A DNA stretch of 64,000 bases from NCBI GenBank assembly GCA_900468065.1, contig UBTA01000030.1:1-64000 (forward strand). The letters are read 5' to 3'. Every line of letters begins with the position of its first letter. Position 1 is the stretch's first letter. This stretch comes from Hyphomicrobiales bacterium (lineage in GTDB: Bacteria > Pseudomonadota > Alphaproteobacteria > Rhizobiales > Rhizobiaceae). The translations under genes and the position numbers were made by a program. Shown here piece by piece: positions 17,513 through 26,146 of this stretch. The notes below the pieces were generated by a model. That model had not been told where the DNA came from, did not search any database, and worked only from the letters and a program-made list of their open reading frames with translations.

Positions 17513-18639
17513 TGCGCCACCGGCATATCCTGCTTCTCGGTTTGAGCCTTGCCTTCCTGCCACTGTCTGTCATGGCGGAAGATGAAGAGGCGGCAGCGCC
17601 ACGCGCCGGGCTGGAACAGGAGGCCGTGGCCGGCGTCATGCAGAAGGCCGTCGATGATTTCGTCCGGCCCGGCTACCGCGATCTGCTGGAGGGAACGGAA
17701 ACGCTTGCCGAAGCGGCGCACATGCTGTGCGTGAAACCATCTGACGAGACGCTCGGCGACGTGCAGATGAGCTTCGACGAGGTCGTTCAGCAATGGTCAA
17801 CGATCGAGATCGTCCGCGTCGGGCCGGTCATCGAAGGCAACCGTTTCGAGCGCTTCCTGTTTTTCCCCGATCGCAAGAGCACCGGCCTGAAGCAGGTCCA
17901 GCGCATTCTGGCGACGAATGATGAAACCGCGACTTCGGCAGAAACTCTCGAAGGCAAGAGCGTGGCAGCGCAGGGGCTCGGCGCGCTCGAATATGTGCTC
18001 TATGGCACCGGAGCCGAAGTCTTGCCAACCGAGAAGAACGGTTTTCGCTGCCGCTATGGCGCAGCCATCGCCGATAATCTGAAAGCCGTGGCCGGCGAGC
18101 TTCATGCCGAATGGGAAAAGCGGGATGGTATCCAGTCCGCCTGGAAGAGTCCGGGGCCAAACAATCCGATCTACCGCGATGGCAAGGAAGCGGCGACCGA
18201 GCTGCTCGGTATCCTCGTCCACGGCGTTGAAGCGATCCGGGACCAGCGGCTGCGGCCGTTCTATGCCGGGATCATCAAGGGCGTGCCTGACAAGGGCCAT
18301 CCGAAAATGGCGATCTACTGGCGCTCCGGCAACACCATGCCGGCGCTCTCTGCAAACTTTACGGCGCTGCAGACCTTGTTCAACACGGCAGACATGAAGG
18401 CGCTTTTGCCGGATGGGAACGCCGATGTGGTCACCGCCGTCAACTACCTGCTACAGGCCATCGTCGACGATCTCGATGAGATCGATTTGCCGGTCGAGGA
18501 AGCGATTACCAATGACGAACAGCGCGGCAGGCTGAACCGCATTTTGCAGAACACCAACGATGTCCTGCAGCGGCTGAACCTGGATTTCGGCGCCGCGATC
18601 GGGCTGAGCTCGGGCTTCTCTTTTGCCGATGGCGACTGA
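17512..18639 (+). CDS. Second imelysin-family protein
   Basis: A 375-aa imelysin-domain protein, paralogous in fold but clearly different from the first one 3 kb upstream. It has a signal peptide (MRHRHILLLGLSLAFLPLSVMA). Its version of the conserved segments includes GLGALEYVLYG and the C-terminal helices. The ATG overlaps the upstream stop (TGATG), so translation is coupled. In many rhizobia the next gene would be the DUF1513 protein; here a terminator and corA intervene. Confidence 0.88.
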   Translation: MRHRHILLLGLSLAFLPLSVMAEDEEAAAPRAGLEQEAVAGVMQKAVDDFVRPGYRDLLEGTETLAEAAHMLCVKPSDETLGDVQMSFDEVVQQWSTIEIVRVGPVIEGNRFERFLFFPDRKSTGLKQVQRILATNDETATSAETLEGKSVAAQGLGALEYVLYGTGAEVLPTEKNGFRCRYGAAIADNLKAVAGELHAEWEKRDGIQSAWKSPGPNNPIYRDGKEAATELLGILVHGVEAIRDQRLRPFYAGIIKGVPDKGHPKMAIYWRSGNTMPALSANFTALQTLFNTADMKALLPDGNADVVTAVNYLLQAIVDDLDEIDLPVEEAITNDEQRGRLNRILQNTNDVLQRLNLDFGAAIGLSSGFSFADGD

Positions 18640-18765
18640 GCAAAAAAGACTGCATTCCGGTTGCCGGCAAGCGGTTGACAACAAACGCACATTGGCGCAA
18701 TGGATCGGCGGTGTTCACCTGTGGGCACGGCCAAACAAGGATCAACGGATCATGAACCCCGACAG

Positions 18766-18788
18766 TCGAAGTAGAGCTTCGATTTTTT
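18766..18788 (+). terminator. Rho-independent terminator of the imelysin operon
   Basis: Stem TCGAAG / CTTCGA around TAGAG, followed by TTTTTT, 127 nt after the second imelysin gene and before corA. Confidence 0.75.
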
Positions 18789-18856
18789 CGACCGTCAGGC
18801 CCTGATCACAAGGGGTTTCCGCTGGCGGTCGATGACTTGCCAGATTGGAAACCGAC

Positions 18857-19846
18857 ATGCTGCGCATCTATTCCTGCCAGAACAATCACCTTGCCGTCAT
18901 CAACGCTATCCCGGAACTGAGCGATATCACGCCGATCGTGTGGTTCGACCTGTTCAATCCCGCCCAGGATGAAACCCGCATCGTCGAGCAGCAGCTCGGC
19001 ATCGAAATTCCGACGCGCGATGAAATGCAGGAGATCGAGCTCTCCGACCGCCTGTATCAGGAAGACGGCGCCGAATTCATGACGATGACGGCAGCGACCG
19101 AACTCGATGGCGACAACCCGATCAAGGTGCCGGTGACCTTCATCCTGAAGGGCTCCACGCTTGTCACGGTCCGTCATGCCGACCCCAAGCCCTTTCATCT
19201 CTATGCCGCACGCATGCAGCGCCTGAATGGCGTGTCCTGCGAAAGTGGCGAACTGGTCATGCTCGGCTTGCTCGAAGCGATGATCGACCGGACGGCGGAT
19301 GCTCTGGAGCGGATCGGCAATGAGATCGACGGTATCTCGCGCGAAGTGTTCCGCAAGAACCATTCGAGCGTCACCAAGAAGACCCGCGACCTGCAGTCGC
19401 TGATCGAGCAAATCGGCCAGAAGGGTGATTTTCTGAGCGTCATCCGCGAAAGCCTCGTCAGCGTCGGGCGTCTCGTTGCCTATCATACGGCGCTGGATGG
19501 GATCGGTACACGCAAGACGATCAAGGAAAGCCGGCAGCGGATCAAGCTGATCCAGCGCGATGCTGCTTCGCTCGGCGACCACGCCCTGTTTCTGTCGAAC
19601 AAGATCAATTTCCTGCTCGATGCGACGCTGGGCCTGATCAATCTCGAGCAGAACCAGATCATCAAGATCTTCTCGGTCGCCTCCGTCGTCTTCCTTCCGC
19701 CGACCCTGGTCGCCTCGATCTACGGCATGAACTTCGATGCCATGCCGGAGCTGAAGTTCCAGTTCGGTTATCCGCTGGCCCTGTTTATCATGGTGCTATC
19801 GGCCTTCCTGCCGTTCCTCTATTTCAAGCGGCGGGGCTGGCTTTAA
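18857..19846 (+). CDS. CorA-family magnesium transporter
   Basis: A 329-aa divalent-metal channel of the CorA family. The cytoplasmic N-terminal alpha/beta domain and long stalk helix are followed by two C-terminal membrane helices joined by the diagnostic Y289-G-M-N292 loop (YGMNFDAMPEL), ending in the basic LYFKRRGWL tail. The ATG at 18857 begins MLRIYSC; a TTG four codons earlier is less likely. It sits between the imelysin operon and its usual DUF1513 partner, with a terminator upstream and a RIME-like repeat downstream. It could transport Mg2+, Co2+ or another divalent ion. Confidence 0.92.
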   Translation: MLRIYSCQNNHLAVINAIPELSDITPIVWFDLFNPAQDETRIVEQQLGIEIPTRDEMQEIELSDRLYQEDGAEFMTMTAATELDGDNPIKVPVTFILKGSTLVTVRHADPKPFHLYAARMQRLNGVSCESGELVMLGLLEAMIDRTADALERIGNEIDGISREVFRKNHSSVTKKTRDLQSLIEQIGQKGDFLSVIRESLVSVGRLVAYHTALDGIGTRKTIKESRQRIKLIQRDAASLGDHALFLSNKINFLLDATLGLINLEQNQIIKIFSVASVVFLPPTLVASIYGMNFDAMPELKFQFGYPLALFIMVLSAFLPFLYFKRRGWL

Positions 19847-19888
19847 TCGCGTTACCCACCCGGTGTCTCTGGCGATTTCCCAGATTCT

Positions 19889-20005
19889 CCGTCATCCTCG
19901 CCCTTGTGGCGGGGATCCAGCGCGCTCACGTCCGTGAGCGAAAGAGTCTTTTCACGCGACGGACGTCGCGTGGCTGGATTCCTGTGACGAGCACAGGAAT
20001 GACGG
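19889..20005. repeat. Mosaic palindromic intergenic repeat, copy 1
   Basis: A 117-bp element bounded by CCGTCAT and ATGACGG inverted ends, holding internal palindromes such as CACGCGACGGACGTCGCGTG and CTCACGTCCGTGAG. Its right 32 bp (19974-20005) are the exact reverse complement of 37675-37706 in a second copy. It occupies most of the corA-DUF1513 gap. Confidence 0.8.
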
Positions 20006-20044
20006 AGGCTAGAAAGCGCCGCCGGTAAATTTGGATTTGTTTGC

Positions 20045-21151
20045 ATGGCATACCAAACCATCTCCACCGGCCAAATCCTCACCGGCCGCCGCACCTTCCT
20101 GACCATGGCCGGTGCCGCTTGGGCCGCCACCCTTGCGCCCCAAGCCGCCTTCGCGCTGTCGCGCACGGATGCGATCTATGCCTCCGCCTTCATGGCGCCG
20201 GATGGTTCCTATGGCGTCGCGACGTTGACCGAGGCCGGCGAGATTATCGAGCGGGTGCCGCTGCCCGCCCGCGCCCATGGCATGACCTGGTCGCCGGTGA
20301 CCAACCGCGCCGTTGCCTTTGCCCGCCGCCCGGGTACCTATGCGATGATCTTTGCGCCGGATGACAGCATCGAGCCGATCGTCATCACCTCCGTCGAGGG
20401 CCGGCACTTTTATGGCCACGGCTGCTTCTCGGCGGATGGACGGGTGCTCTATGCCACGGAAAACGATTTCACCGGCAATCGCGGCATGATCGGCGTCTAT
20501 GACGGCACCGACGGTTTTGCCCGGATCGGCGAGTTTCCTTCCTATGGTATCGGGCCGCACGACATGACCCTGTCTACCGACGGCCATATGCTCGTCGTCG
20601 CCAATGGTGGTATCGAAACTCATCCGGATTTCGGCCGCACCAAGCTCAATCTCGACCATATGGAACCGTCTCTGGCGCTGATCGACACCGCTACGGGCGC
20701 GTTGATCGAGCGCCATGCCATGCCCGATCATCTGCGTCAGCTCTCGACCCGTCATGTCGATATCGATGCTACAGGAAAGATCTGGTTCGCCTGCCAATAC
20801 GAGGGCGCTCGCAACGACCTGCCGCCGCTTGCCGGCTCGTTTTCGCGCGGCGAGGACATCCGTTTTCTTGACCTGCCGGAGGAAACGACGCTGGCGCTCG
20901 CCAATTACGTCGGCGCCATCGCCGTCAACCGGCGTGATGGGCTGGTCGGACTGACATCGCCGAAGGGCGGTGCTGCGGTGACGGTCGATGCGAGAACCGG
21001 CCGGGTTGTGCGGCGGATAAGCCTTGCAGATGCGGCAGGGATCGCGCCCGCAGCGGACGGTTTCGTCGCCTCGTCCTACACCGGCACGTTCGGGGAGACC
21101 CGCAGCCGGGTCGCTTGGGACCAGCATATGGTGAGGGTGGGCAAGCTCTGA
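20045..21151 (+). CDS. Tat-exported DUF1513 protein of the imelysin cluster
   Basis: A 368-aa protein of the DUF1513 family, which is usually encoded beside imelysin and DUF1111 genes. The N-terminus has a twin-arginine signal (G-R15-R16-T-F-L-T then a hydrophobic core, cut near AAFA), so it is exported folded, perhaps with a cofactor. The body reads as a beta-propeller-like repeat pattern (for example GRHFYGHGCFSADGRVLYATEN and GIGPHDMTLSTDGHMLVVANGG). It is 39 nt downstream of a RIME-like repeat and has corA between it and its expected partners. Biochemical role unknown, probably iron-related by context. Confidence 0.85.
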   Translation: MAYQTISTGQILTGRRTFLTMAGAAWAATLAPQAAFALSRTDAIYASAFMAPDGSYGVATLTEAGEIIERVPLPARAHGMTWSPVTNRAVAFARRPGTYAMIFAPDDSIEPIVITSVEGRHFYGHGCFSADGRVLYATENDFTGNRGMIGVYDGTDGFARIGEFPSYGIGPHDMTLSTDGHMLVVANGGIETHPDFGRTKLNLDHMEPSLALIDTATGALIERHAMPDHLRQLSTRHVDIDATGKIWFACQYEGARNDLPPLAGSFSRGEDIRFLDLPEETTLALANYVGAIAVNRRDGLVGLTSPKGGAAVTVDARTGRVVRRISLADAAGIAPAADGFVASSYTGTFGETRSRVAWDQHMVRVGKL

Positions 21152-21161
21152 TTGCCCACCC

Positions 21162-21701
21162 TCAGCGGTTCACGAGCGTGGTGATGTCTTCCCAGAGATA
21201 GGCAACCTGCTCGTAATGTCTGTCGTCGAGCCAGATGCTGGAGGTTTCCACCGCCTTGGCGCCGAGCCGCTCGTAGAATTTCCGGTTGGGATTGCCCGAC
21301 AGGACCCAGGCAAATAGCGACTTTGCCCCTTGCTCCGCGCAGTGCCCGGCCGCCGTTGAGACCAGTGCGGTGCCGATGCCCGCGCCCTGATATCCGGCCC
21401 GGACGTAGAGCGCATAGATCTCATGGAGATCGGCCGGGACCGTGCCGCGCCCCGGACCGAAATTGGCAAAGCCGACGATCCCGCCGCCCGAAGGCTCCAC
21501 CGCGACGAGATAATGGACGCCTGGAGCGCCCATGCGCCGGGCGTGGCGCACGGCCTGATCCTCGCGCGACATGCCGTCGAGAAAGTCGTCTGCCAGCAAG
21601 CCACGAAAGGTCGACCGCCATGTATCGACCAGCACCCCGGCGATCATGAACAGATCATCGCCTGTGCCCGGCCTGATCTCGAAAGGTCTTTGGTCGCTCA
21701 T
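21162..21701 (-). CDS. GNAT family N-acetyltransferase
   Basis: A 179-aa GCN5-related acetyltransferase. The acetyl-CoA-binding motif A is visible as the Q/RxxGxG/A-like segment GYQGAGIGTALVSTAAGHCAEQ, followed by the C-terminal NRKFYERLGAKAV beta-bulge region. The substrate cannot be predicted. It is convergent with the DUF1513 gene and divergent from tspO. Confidence 0.88.
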   Translation of the reverse strand: MSDQRPFEIRPGTGDDLFMIAGVLVDTWRSTFRGLLADDFLDGMSREDQAVRHARRMGAPGVHYLVAVEPSGGGIVGFANFGPGRGTVPADLHEIYALYVRAGYQGAGIGTALVSTAAGHCAEQGAKSLFAWVLSGNPNRKFYERLGAKAVETSSIWLDDRHYEQVAYLWEDITTLVNR

Positions 21702-21784
21702 GGCAATGATAGTGGGATTGCCGGCGCAAAATTAAAAGCCCGGTCCATCTGGCGCTGTGCACATGATCGCCCTATCTCGGCCGC

Positions 21785-22237
21785 ATGAACCGTATCCTGA
21801 TCCATATTCTCTTCATTGCCGCTGTTCTCGGCTGCGGCCTTTTGATCGGCATCAACAATATTCCCGGCGAATGGTATCAGTCGCTGGTCAAACCATCCTT
21901 CAATCCGCCCAACTGGATTTTCGCGCCGGTCTGGTCGGTGCTGTACGTCATCATCGGCTTTGTCGGCGCCCGCACCTTCCTCGACCATCGCGACACGACG
22001 GCGATGCGATTCTGGGTGGCGCAGATGATTTTCAATTTTTCCTGGTCGCCGCTGTTCTTCGGATTTCAGGAAATTGCGCTGGCGCTGATCGTCATCATCG
22101 CGCTGCTGATCTCGATCGTCGGTTTCATCGTTGTGAGCCGGAAACAGGATGGCCTCTCGGCGCTGCTCTTTACACCCTATCTCGCCTGGGTCGCCTTCGC
22201 CACATTGCTCAACGCATCGATTTTCCTCATGAATTGA
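21785..22237 (+). CDS. tspO: TspO/MBR family protein (tryptophan-rich sensory protein)
   Basis: A 150-aa, five-helix membrane protein of the TspO/peripheral benzodiazepine receptor family, which binds porphyrins and affects tetrapyrrole and stress regulation in alphaproteobacteria. Family marks are WYQSLVKPSFNPPNWIFAPVWSVLY in the first loop and second helix (split here by a Pro-rich segment) and the FNFSWSPLFFG segment. Length is slightly below the usual 155-160. It is divergent from the GNAT gene and stands alone. Confidence 0.93.
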   Translation: MNRILIHILFIAAVLGCGLLIGINNIPGEWYQSLVKPSFNPPNWIFAPVWSVLYVIIGFVGARTFLDHRDTTAMRFWVAQMIFNFSWSPLFFGFQEIALALIVIIALLISIVGFIVVSRKQDGLSALLFTPYLAWVAFATLLNASIFLMN

Positions 22238-22305
22238 GGCTTGTCCTTGTTTTTCCGCCATGCAACTGTCTGTGCACCGGCAACACGAGCGATTGAGAGT
22301 ACACG

Positions 22306-22740
22306 GTGGAATTTCGCGAGCGCATCCGCAACAGCTTCGGCCGCCAGGCCGCCATGGCGACCATCGGCGCGGAACTGACGCGGGTGGAGCAGGGGTCGGT
22401 GGAGATCGAGCTGCCGTTCGATGAGAAGCTCACACAGCAGCACGGCTTTCTGCATGCGGGGATCATTTCGGCAGCACTCGATGCCGCCGGCACCTATGCC
22501 GCCTATTCGGTGATCGATCCCGATGCCTCGATCCTTACCATCGAATTCAAGGTCAACCTGATGTCTCCGGGCCGGGGTGAACGTTTCCTGTTTCGCGGCG
22601 AAGTAACAAAGCCCGGCACGACGATCATCGTCTCCGACGGCCGCGGCTATGCGATTTCGCAGGATGGCCCTGCCAAGCTGATCGCCTCGATGACCGCAAC
22701 GATGATGGTGATCCGCGGACGCGAGGGGATCGAAGGATGA
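22306..22740 (+). CDS. PaaI-family hotdog-fold thioesterase
   Basis: A 144-aa hotdog-fold acyl-CoA thioesterase-like protein. The signature region is LTQQHGFLHAGIISAALDAAGTYAAYS, where the HGG-type loop reads HGFLHAG, followed by the Asp/Glu-containing EFKVNLMSPGRGERFLFRGEV strand. Start is a GTG at 22306 with GAGAG upstream. Its last bases (ATGA) overlap the nucleosidase start, so these two genes form a coupled pair. Substrate is unknown. Confidence 0.85.
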   Translation: MEFRERIRNSFGRQAAMATIGAELTRVEQGSVEIELPFDEKLTQQHGFLHAGIISAALDAAGTYAAYSVIDPDASILTIEFKVNLMSPGRGERFLFRGEVTKPGTTIIVSDGRGYAISQDGPAKLIASMTATMMVIRGREGIEG

Positions 22741-23375
22741 CATTTGAACTGAAGCATGTGGCGGATAAGAGCCTGCTCTACGTCATGGCTGTCGATGCCG
22801 AATACGGCGTGCACCTGCGCGAGCGCATTTCGCCCTTGATGACCGGTGTCGGTCCGGTCGAAGCGGCTGTGACGCTGACCCGGACGCTTGCCGAATTGGC
22901 TCACCTCGGCAGCCTGCCTGATCTCGTTATTTCGCTCGGCTCGGCCGGTTCTGCCCGGCTGGAACAGGCCGAAGTTTACCAGGCCACCTCGGTTGCCTAT
23001 CGCGATATGGACGCTTCGCCGCTCGGCTTTGAAAAGGGCGCGACGCCGTTTCTCGATCTGCCCGTCACCGTCGATCTGGCATTGCGCATTCCCGGCGTGA
23101 GGACGGCAAGCCTTTCGACCGGCGCCAACATCGTCTCAGGTGCTGCCTATGACAGCATCGCCGCCGACATGGTGGAAATGGAAACCTTCGCCGTGCTGCG
23201 CGCCTGCCAGTCGTTCGGCATTCCGCTGATCGGCCTGCGTGGTATTTCCGATGGCAAGGCGGAGCTCAAACATGTCGGCGACTGGACGGAATATCTGCAC
23301 GTGATCGACGAGAAGCTGGCGAGCGCCGTCGATGCGCTGGAAAATGCCGTTAAAACCGGCGAAATCACTGTCTGA
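22737..23375 (+). CDS. 5'-methylthioadenosine/S-adenosylhomocysteine nucleosidase-type protein
   Basis: A 212-aa nucleoside phosphorylase-superfamily protein resembling MTA/SAH nucleosidases, which split methylthioadenosine and S-adenosylhomocysteine to adenine and thioribose derivatives. Visible marks are GVGPVEAAVTLTRTLAEL, ISLGSAGS, STGANIVSG, the substrate Met-Glu pair VEMETFAVLRAC and the catalytic-region Asp in LRGISDG. It starts within the thioesterase stop (ATGA). Confidence 0.85.
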   Translation: MTFELKHVADKSLLYVMAVDAEYGVHLRERISPLMTGVGPVEAAVTLTRTLAELAHLGSLPDLVISLGSAGSARLEQAEVYQATSVAYRDMDASPLGFEKGATPFLDLPVTVDLALRIPGVRTASLSTGANIVSGAAYDSIAADMVEMETFAVLRACQSFGIPLIGLRGISDGKAELKHVGDWTEYLHVIDEKLASAVDALENAVKTGEITV

Positions 23376-23421
23376 GGCCGCAAAATTGTCCGGGTGCAAT
23401 GTAATCGTTGCGCTCAAGGCC

Positions 23422-23437
23422 GCCTTTATTTAAAGGC
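23422..23437 (+). other. Small hairpin in the guaA leader
   Basis: GCCTTT-ATTT-AAAGGC is a perfect 6-bp inverted repeat 48 nt before the guaA ATG. It may be a weak terminator of the upstream pair or a leader element; no known riboswitch is recognised. Confidence 0.2.
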
Positions 23438-23484
23438 TCGACATAGTTCCCCATCAAATAAGCCCAAGCCAGCGGAAGCGCGTC

Positions 23485-25047
23485 ATGACAGCGACAGTCC
23501 ATCCCGATACCGTTCTCATCATCGATTTCGGCAGCCAGGTTACCCAGCTGATCGCGCGCCGGGTGCGCGAGACTGGCGTCTATTGCGAAATCGTACCCTT
23601 CCAGCTGGCAGACGAAGGCTTCAAGCGGCTGAACCCGAAGGCGATCATCCTGTCGGGCAGCCCGGCCTCGACGCTCGATATCGGCTCGCCGCGTGCGCCG
23701 CAGGTCGTGTTCGATAGCGGCTTGCCGGTGCTCGGCATCTGCTACGGCCAGCAGACCATGTGCGAACAGCTCGGCGGTAAGGTCGAGGCTGGCCATCACC
23801 GCGAGTTCGGCCGCGCCTTCATCGAGATCGACAAGGAATGCGCGCTTTTTGACGGCATCTGGACCGTCGGCTCCCGCCATCAGGTCTGGATGAGCCATGG
23901 CGATCGCGTCACTGCGATCCCGGCCGGTTTCGAGGTCGTCGCCACCTCGCCGAACGCGCCGTTTGCCTTCATCGCCAACGAAGCGAAGAAATTCTACGCC
24001 GTGCAATTCCATCCGGAAGTCGTGCACACGCCCGATGGCGCCAAGCTGCTGGCCAACTTCGTTCACAAGATTGCCGGCCTCAAGGGCGACTGGTCGATGG
24101 CCGCCTATCGCGACAAGGCCGTTGCCAATATCCGGGCACAGGTCGGCGACAAGCGCGTCATCTGCGGCCTGTCCGGCGGTGTCGATAGCTCCGTTGCCGC
24201 GCTGCTGATCCATGAAGCGGTCGGCTCCCAGCTGACCTGCATCCTCGTCGACCACGGTCTGATGCGCAAGAACGAGGCGGCCGATGTCGTTGCCATGTTC
24301 AAGGAGCATTACAATCTGCACCTGGTCCATGTCGATGCGTCGGACATGTTCATCAATGCGCTGGAAGGCGAGAGCGATCCGGAAACCAAGCGCAAGACCA
24401 TCGGCCGCCTGTTCATCGATGTCTTCGAGGCGGAAGCCAAAAAGCTCGGCGGCGCCGATTTCCTTGCCCAGGGCACGCTCTATCCGGATGTCATCGAAAG
24501 CGTTTCCTTCACCGGCGGCCCTTCGGTCACCATCAAGTCGCACCACAATGTCGGCGGCCTGCCGGCGCGTATGAACATGCAGCTGGTCGAGCCGCTGCGC
24601 GAACTGTTCAAGGACGAGGTCCGCATCCTCGGCAAGGAACTCGGCCTGCCTGATTCATTCATCGGCCGTCACCCGTTCCCAGGCCCGGGCCTTGCCATCC
24701 GTTGCCCGGGCGGCATCACCCGCGAAAAGCTGGAAATCCTGCGCGAAGCAGACGCCGTTTATCTCGACGAAATCCGCAAGGCTGGCCTCTATGACGCGAT
24801 CTGGCAGGCCTTTGCCGTGCTTCTGCCGGTCCAGACCGTCGGCGTCATGGGCGACGGCCGCACCTACGAATTCGTCTGCGCGCTCCGCGCTGTCACCTCG
24901 GTCGATGGCATGACCGCTGATTTCTACCACTACGACATGGACTTCCTCGGCCGCGCCGCCACCCGCATCATCAACGAAGTGCGCGGCATCAACCGCGTTG
25001 TTTATGATGTGACGTCGAAGCCACCCGGCACCATCGAGTGGGAGTAA
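23485..25047 (+). CDS. guaA: GMP synthase (glutamine-hydrolysing)
   Basis: Converts XMP to GMP with glutamine and ATP. The 520-aa protein carries the class I glutamine amidotransferase domain with nucleophile C86 (GICYGQQTM) and the FHPEV triad segment, then the ATP-pyrophosphatase domain with the SGGVDSS P-loop, and the C-terminal dimerisation domain ending PPGTIEWE. All active-site features are intact. It is followed by an unusually long terminator stem and is convergent with the SRPBCC gene. Confidence 0.98.
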   Translation: MTATVHPDTVLIIDFGSQVTQLIARRVRETGVYCEIVPFQLADEGFKRLNPKAIILSGSPASTLDIGSPRAPQVVFDSGLPVLGICYGQQTMCEQLGGKVEAGHHREFGRAFIEIDKECALFDGIWTVGSRHQVWMSHGDRVTAIPAGFEVVATSPNAPFAFIANEAKKFYAVQFHPEVVHTPDGAKLLANFVHKIAGLKGDWSMAAYRDKAVANIRAQVGDKRVICGLSGGVDSSVAALLIHEAVGSQLTCILVDHGLMRKNEAADVVAMFKEHYNLHLVHVDASDMFINALEGESDPETKRKTIGRLFIDVFEAEAKKLGGADFLAQGTLYPDVIESVSFTGGPSVTIKSHHNVGGLPARMNMQLVEPLRELFKDEVRILGKELGLPDSFIGRHPFPGPGLAIRCPGGITREKLEILREADAVYLDEIRKAGLYDAIWQAFAVLLPVQTVGVMGDGRTYEFVCALRAVTSVDGMTADFYHYDMDFLGRAATRIINEVRGINRVVYDVTSKPPGTIEWE

Positions 25048-25048
25048 A

Positions 25049-25085
25049 GGATCAAACGGCGGCGTTGTGCGCCGCCGTTTGATCC
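25049..25085. terminator. 16-bp perfect stem terminator shared by guaA and SRPBCC gene
   Basis: GGATCAAACGGCGGCG (25049-25064) pairs perfectly with 25070-25085 around a TTGTG loop, right after the guaA stop codon. There is no long T tract, but position between convergent genes supports bidirectional termination. Confidence 0.75.
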
Positions 25086-25097
25086 ACTTCGCAACCC

Positions 25098-25595
25098 TTA
25101 TATGGTGAGCGTGAGCAGCAGTTCGTCCAGCTGCTCGAACTGCTCGGGCGTGCCGCCCTCCATTCCTGCGATGGCTTCGTCGAGAGCTTCCTTCGAGGGG
25201 TAGAGTTCGAAGAGTGTCAGGAGCGTCACGTCGCCTTTGTCCTCGAAGGTCACGGTGGTCACGGCGGCGTCTTCGCTTTCCTCGTTCGTCCAGACGAGGC
25301 GTGCATTCGGGATGACTTCGAGATACTTGCCGAAGAATTCCATGGCGCTTGACGCGTCCTGGCCAAAGGCGACGCGGTAGCCGCCGCCGACACGGACATC
25401 CATGTCGCAGGACAGCAGAGGCACGCCGGTCGATTTCGGCGCCCACCAGCGCATGAAGAGGTCTGGTCTGGTCCACGCCTCGTAGACGATGCGTGCCGGG
25501 GCATTGAAGGTCCGCGTTACGACCAGCTCGCGCTCGGACTTTCGTTCGATCGTCGTGCGGCTGTTCATGGGCTCATGATCATGTCTTTTGTCCAT
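25098..25595 (-). CDS. SRPBCC (AHSA1/CalC-type) domain protein
   Basis: A 165-aa START/Bet v1-like (AHSA1 family) protein: VVTRTFNAPARIVYEAWTRPDLFMRWWAP, then VRVGGGYRV and the C-terminal helix LDEAIAGMEGGTPEQFEQLDELL. Such proteins bind hydrophobic ligands and commonly pair with ArsR regulators, as here. The ATG at 25595 overlaps the arsR-type gene by 17 nt and has GGGAG 7 nt upstream, showing translational coupling. Ligand unknown. Confidence 0.88.
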   Translation of the reverse strand: MDKRHDHEPMNSRTTIERKSERELVVTRTFNAPARIVYEAWTRPDLFMRWWAPKSTGVPLLSCDMDVRVGGGYRVAFGQDASSAMEFFGKYLEVIPNARLVWTNEESEDAAVTTVTFEDKGDVTLLTLFELYPSKEALDEAIAGMEGGTPEQFEQLDELLLTLTI

Positions 25596-25938
25596 CGACT
25601 TTCTCCCGTTGTTTCAATTCCTCGACAATCCCGTCCAACGCATCGAAGCGTGTAGCCCAGAGTTGGCGGTATCTCTCGATCCATGCCGCCTCTTCCTCCA
25701 GCCGGCGCTGGCCGAGCTTGCAGGTCCGCACGCGACCGACTTTCTCCGTAGTGACCAGTCCGGCCTGCTCCAGGATGCCGACATGCTTCTTCATGCCCGT
25801 GAGGGTCATGTGGAACTTGTCGGCAAGCTCCGTGATCGAAGCGTCCGCGCGTCCGAGCTGCTCCAGAACGCCGCGTCGGGTGGCGTCCGACAGCGCGGCG
25901 AAGGAGGCGTCGAGACGGGGAAGTATATACTGAACCAT
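25579..25938 (-). CDS. ArsR-family transcriptional regulator, probably leaderless
   Basis: A 119-aa winged-helix repressor. The HTH region is ALSDATRRGVLEQLGRADASITELADKFHMTLTGMKKHVGILEQAGLV. No cysteine metal site of the arsenic type is seen, so it belongs to the non-metal ArsR group that partners SRPBCC proteins. The ATG at 25938 lies at the exact centre of a 32-bp palindrome, has no ribosome-binding site, and a TTGCGC-17-TATACT promoter would start transcription at the A of the ATG. The open frame further upstream is not supported. It likely represses its own two-gene operon. Confidence 0.85.
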   Translation of the reverse strand: MVQYILPRLDASFAALSDATRRGVLEQLGRADASITELADKFHMTLTGMKKHVGILEQAGLVTTEKVGRVRTCKLGQRRLEEEAAWIERYRQLWATRFDALDGIVEELKQREKVDGQKT

Positions 25939-25954
25939 ATGGTTCAGTATATAC
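25923..25954. promoter_or_regulatory. Perfect 32-bp palindromic operator centred on the arsR start codon
   Basis: The left half GTATATACTGAACCAT is followed by its exact reverse complement. It covers the predicted -10 hexamer and the first five codons of the ArsR gene. A binding dimer would block both promoter opening and the start of the message. Confidence 0.8.
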
Positions 25955-25974
25955 GACAGAGAGGCGACGCGCAA
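25946..25974 (-). promoter_or_regulatory. Predicted leaderless promoter of the arsR-SRPBCC operon
   Basis: On the minus strand TTGCGC (25974-25969) and TATACT (25951-25946) are 17 bp apart, and the -10 is 7 nt from the A of the ATG at 25938, the normal distance to a transcription start. Confidence 0.55.
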
Positions 25975-26146
25975 GTTTTCAAATCGTCTGCGTGCTGGCA
26001 ACGGCGGGCAGAAGGACGAAGGGTTCGCGGTAGCGTCAGCGAGAAATTGTCGGAATACAGTCCTGTTCAATGACAGCGTTTGGTGTCAGTCTCTCCGCAA
26101 CCGCAGAAAGAAACCGGCCCCGCCAGCAGCTTGCAGGAAAGAGCGA

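Noticed and set aside
14601-17563. Very long open frames on the minus strand opposite the imelysin and di-haem genes
   Set aside because: They mirror real plus-strand genes with signal peptides and haem motifs, have no ribosome sites or family motifs, and reflect high-GC codon use.
20009-21127. 372-codon minus-strand frame over the DUF1513 gene
   Set aside because: The plus strand encodes a clear Tat signal and DUF1513 body; the antisense frame shows no domain.
23365-24546. 393-codon minus-strand frame inside guaA
   Set aside because: Shadow of the conserved guaA coding sequence.
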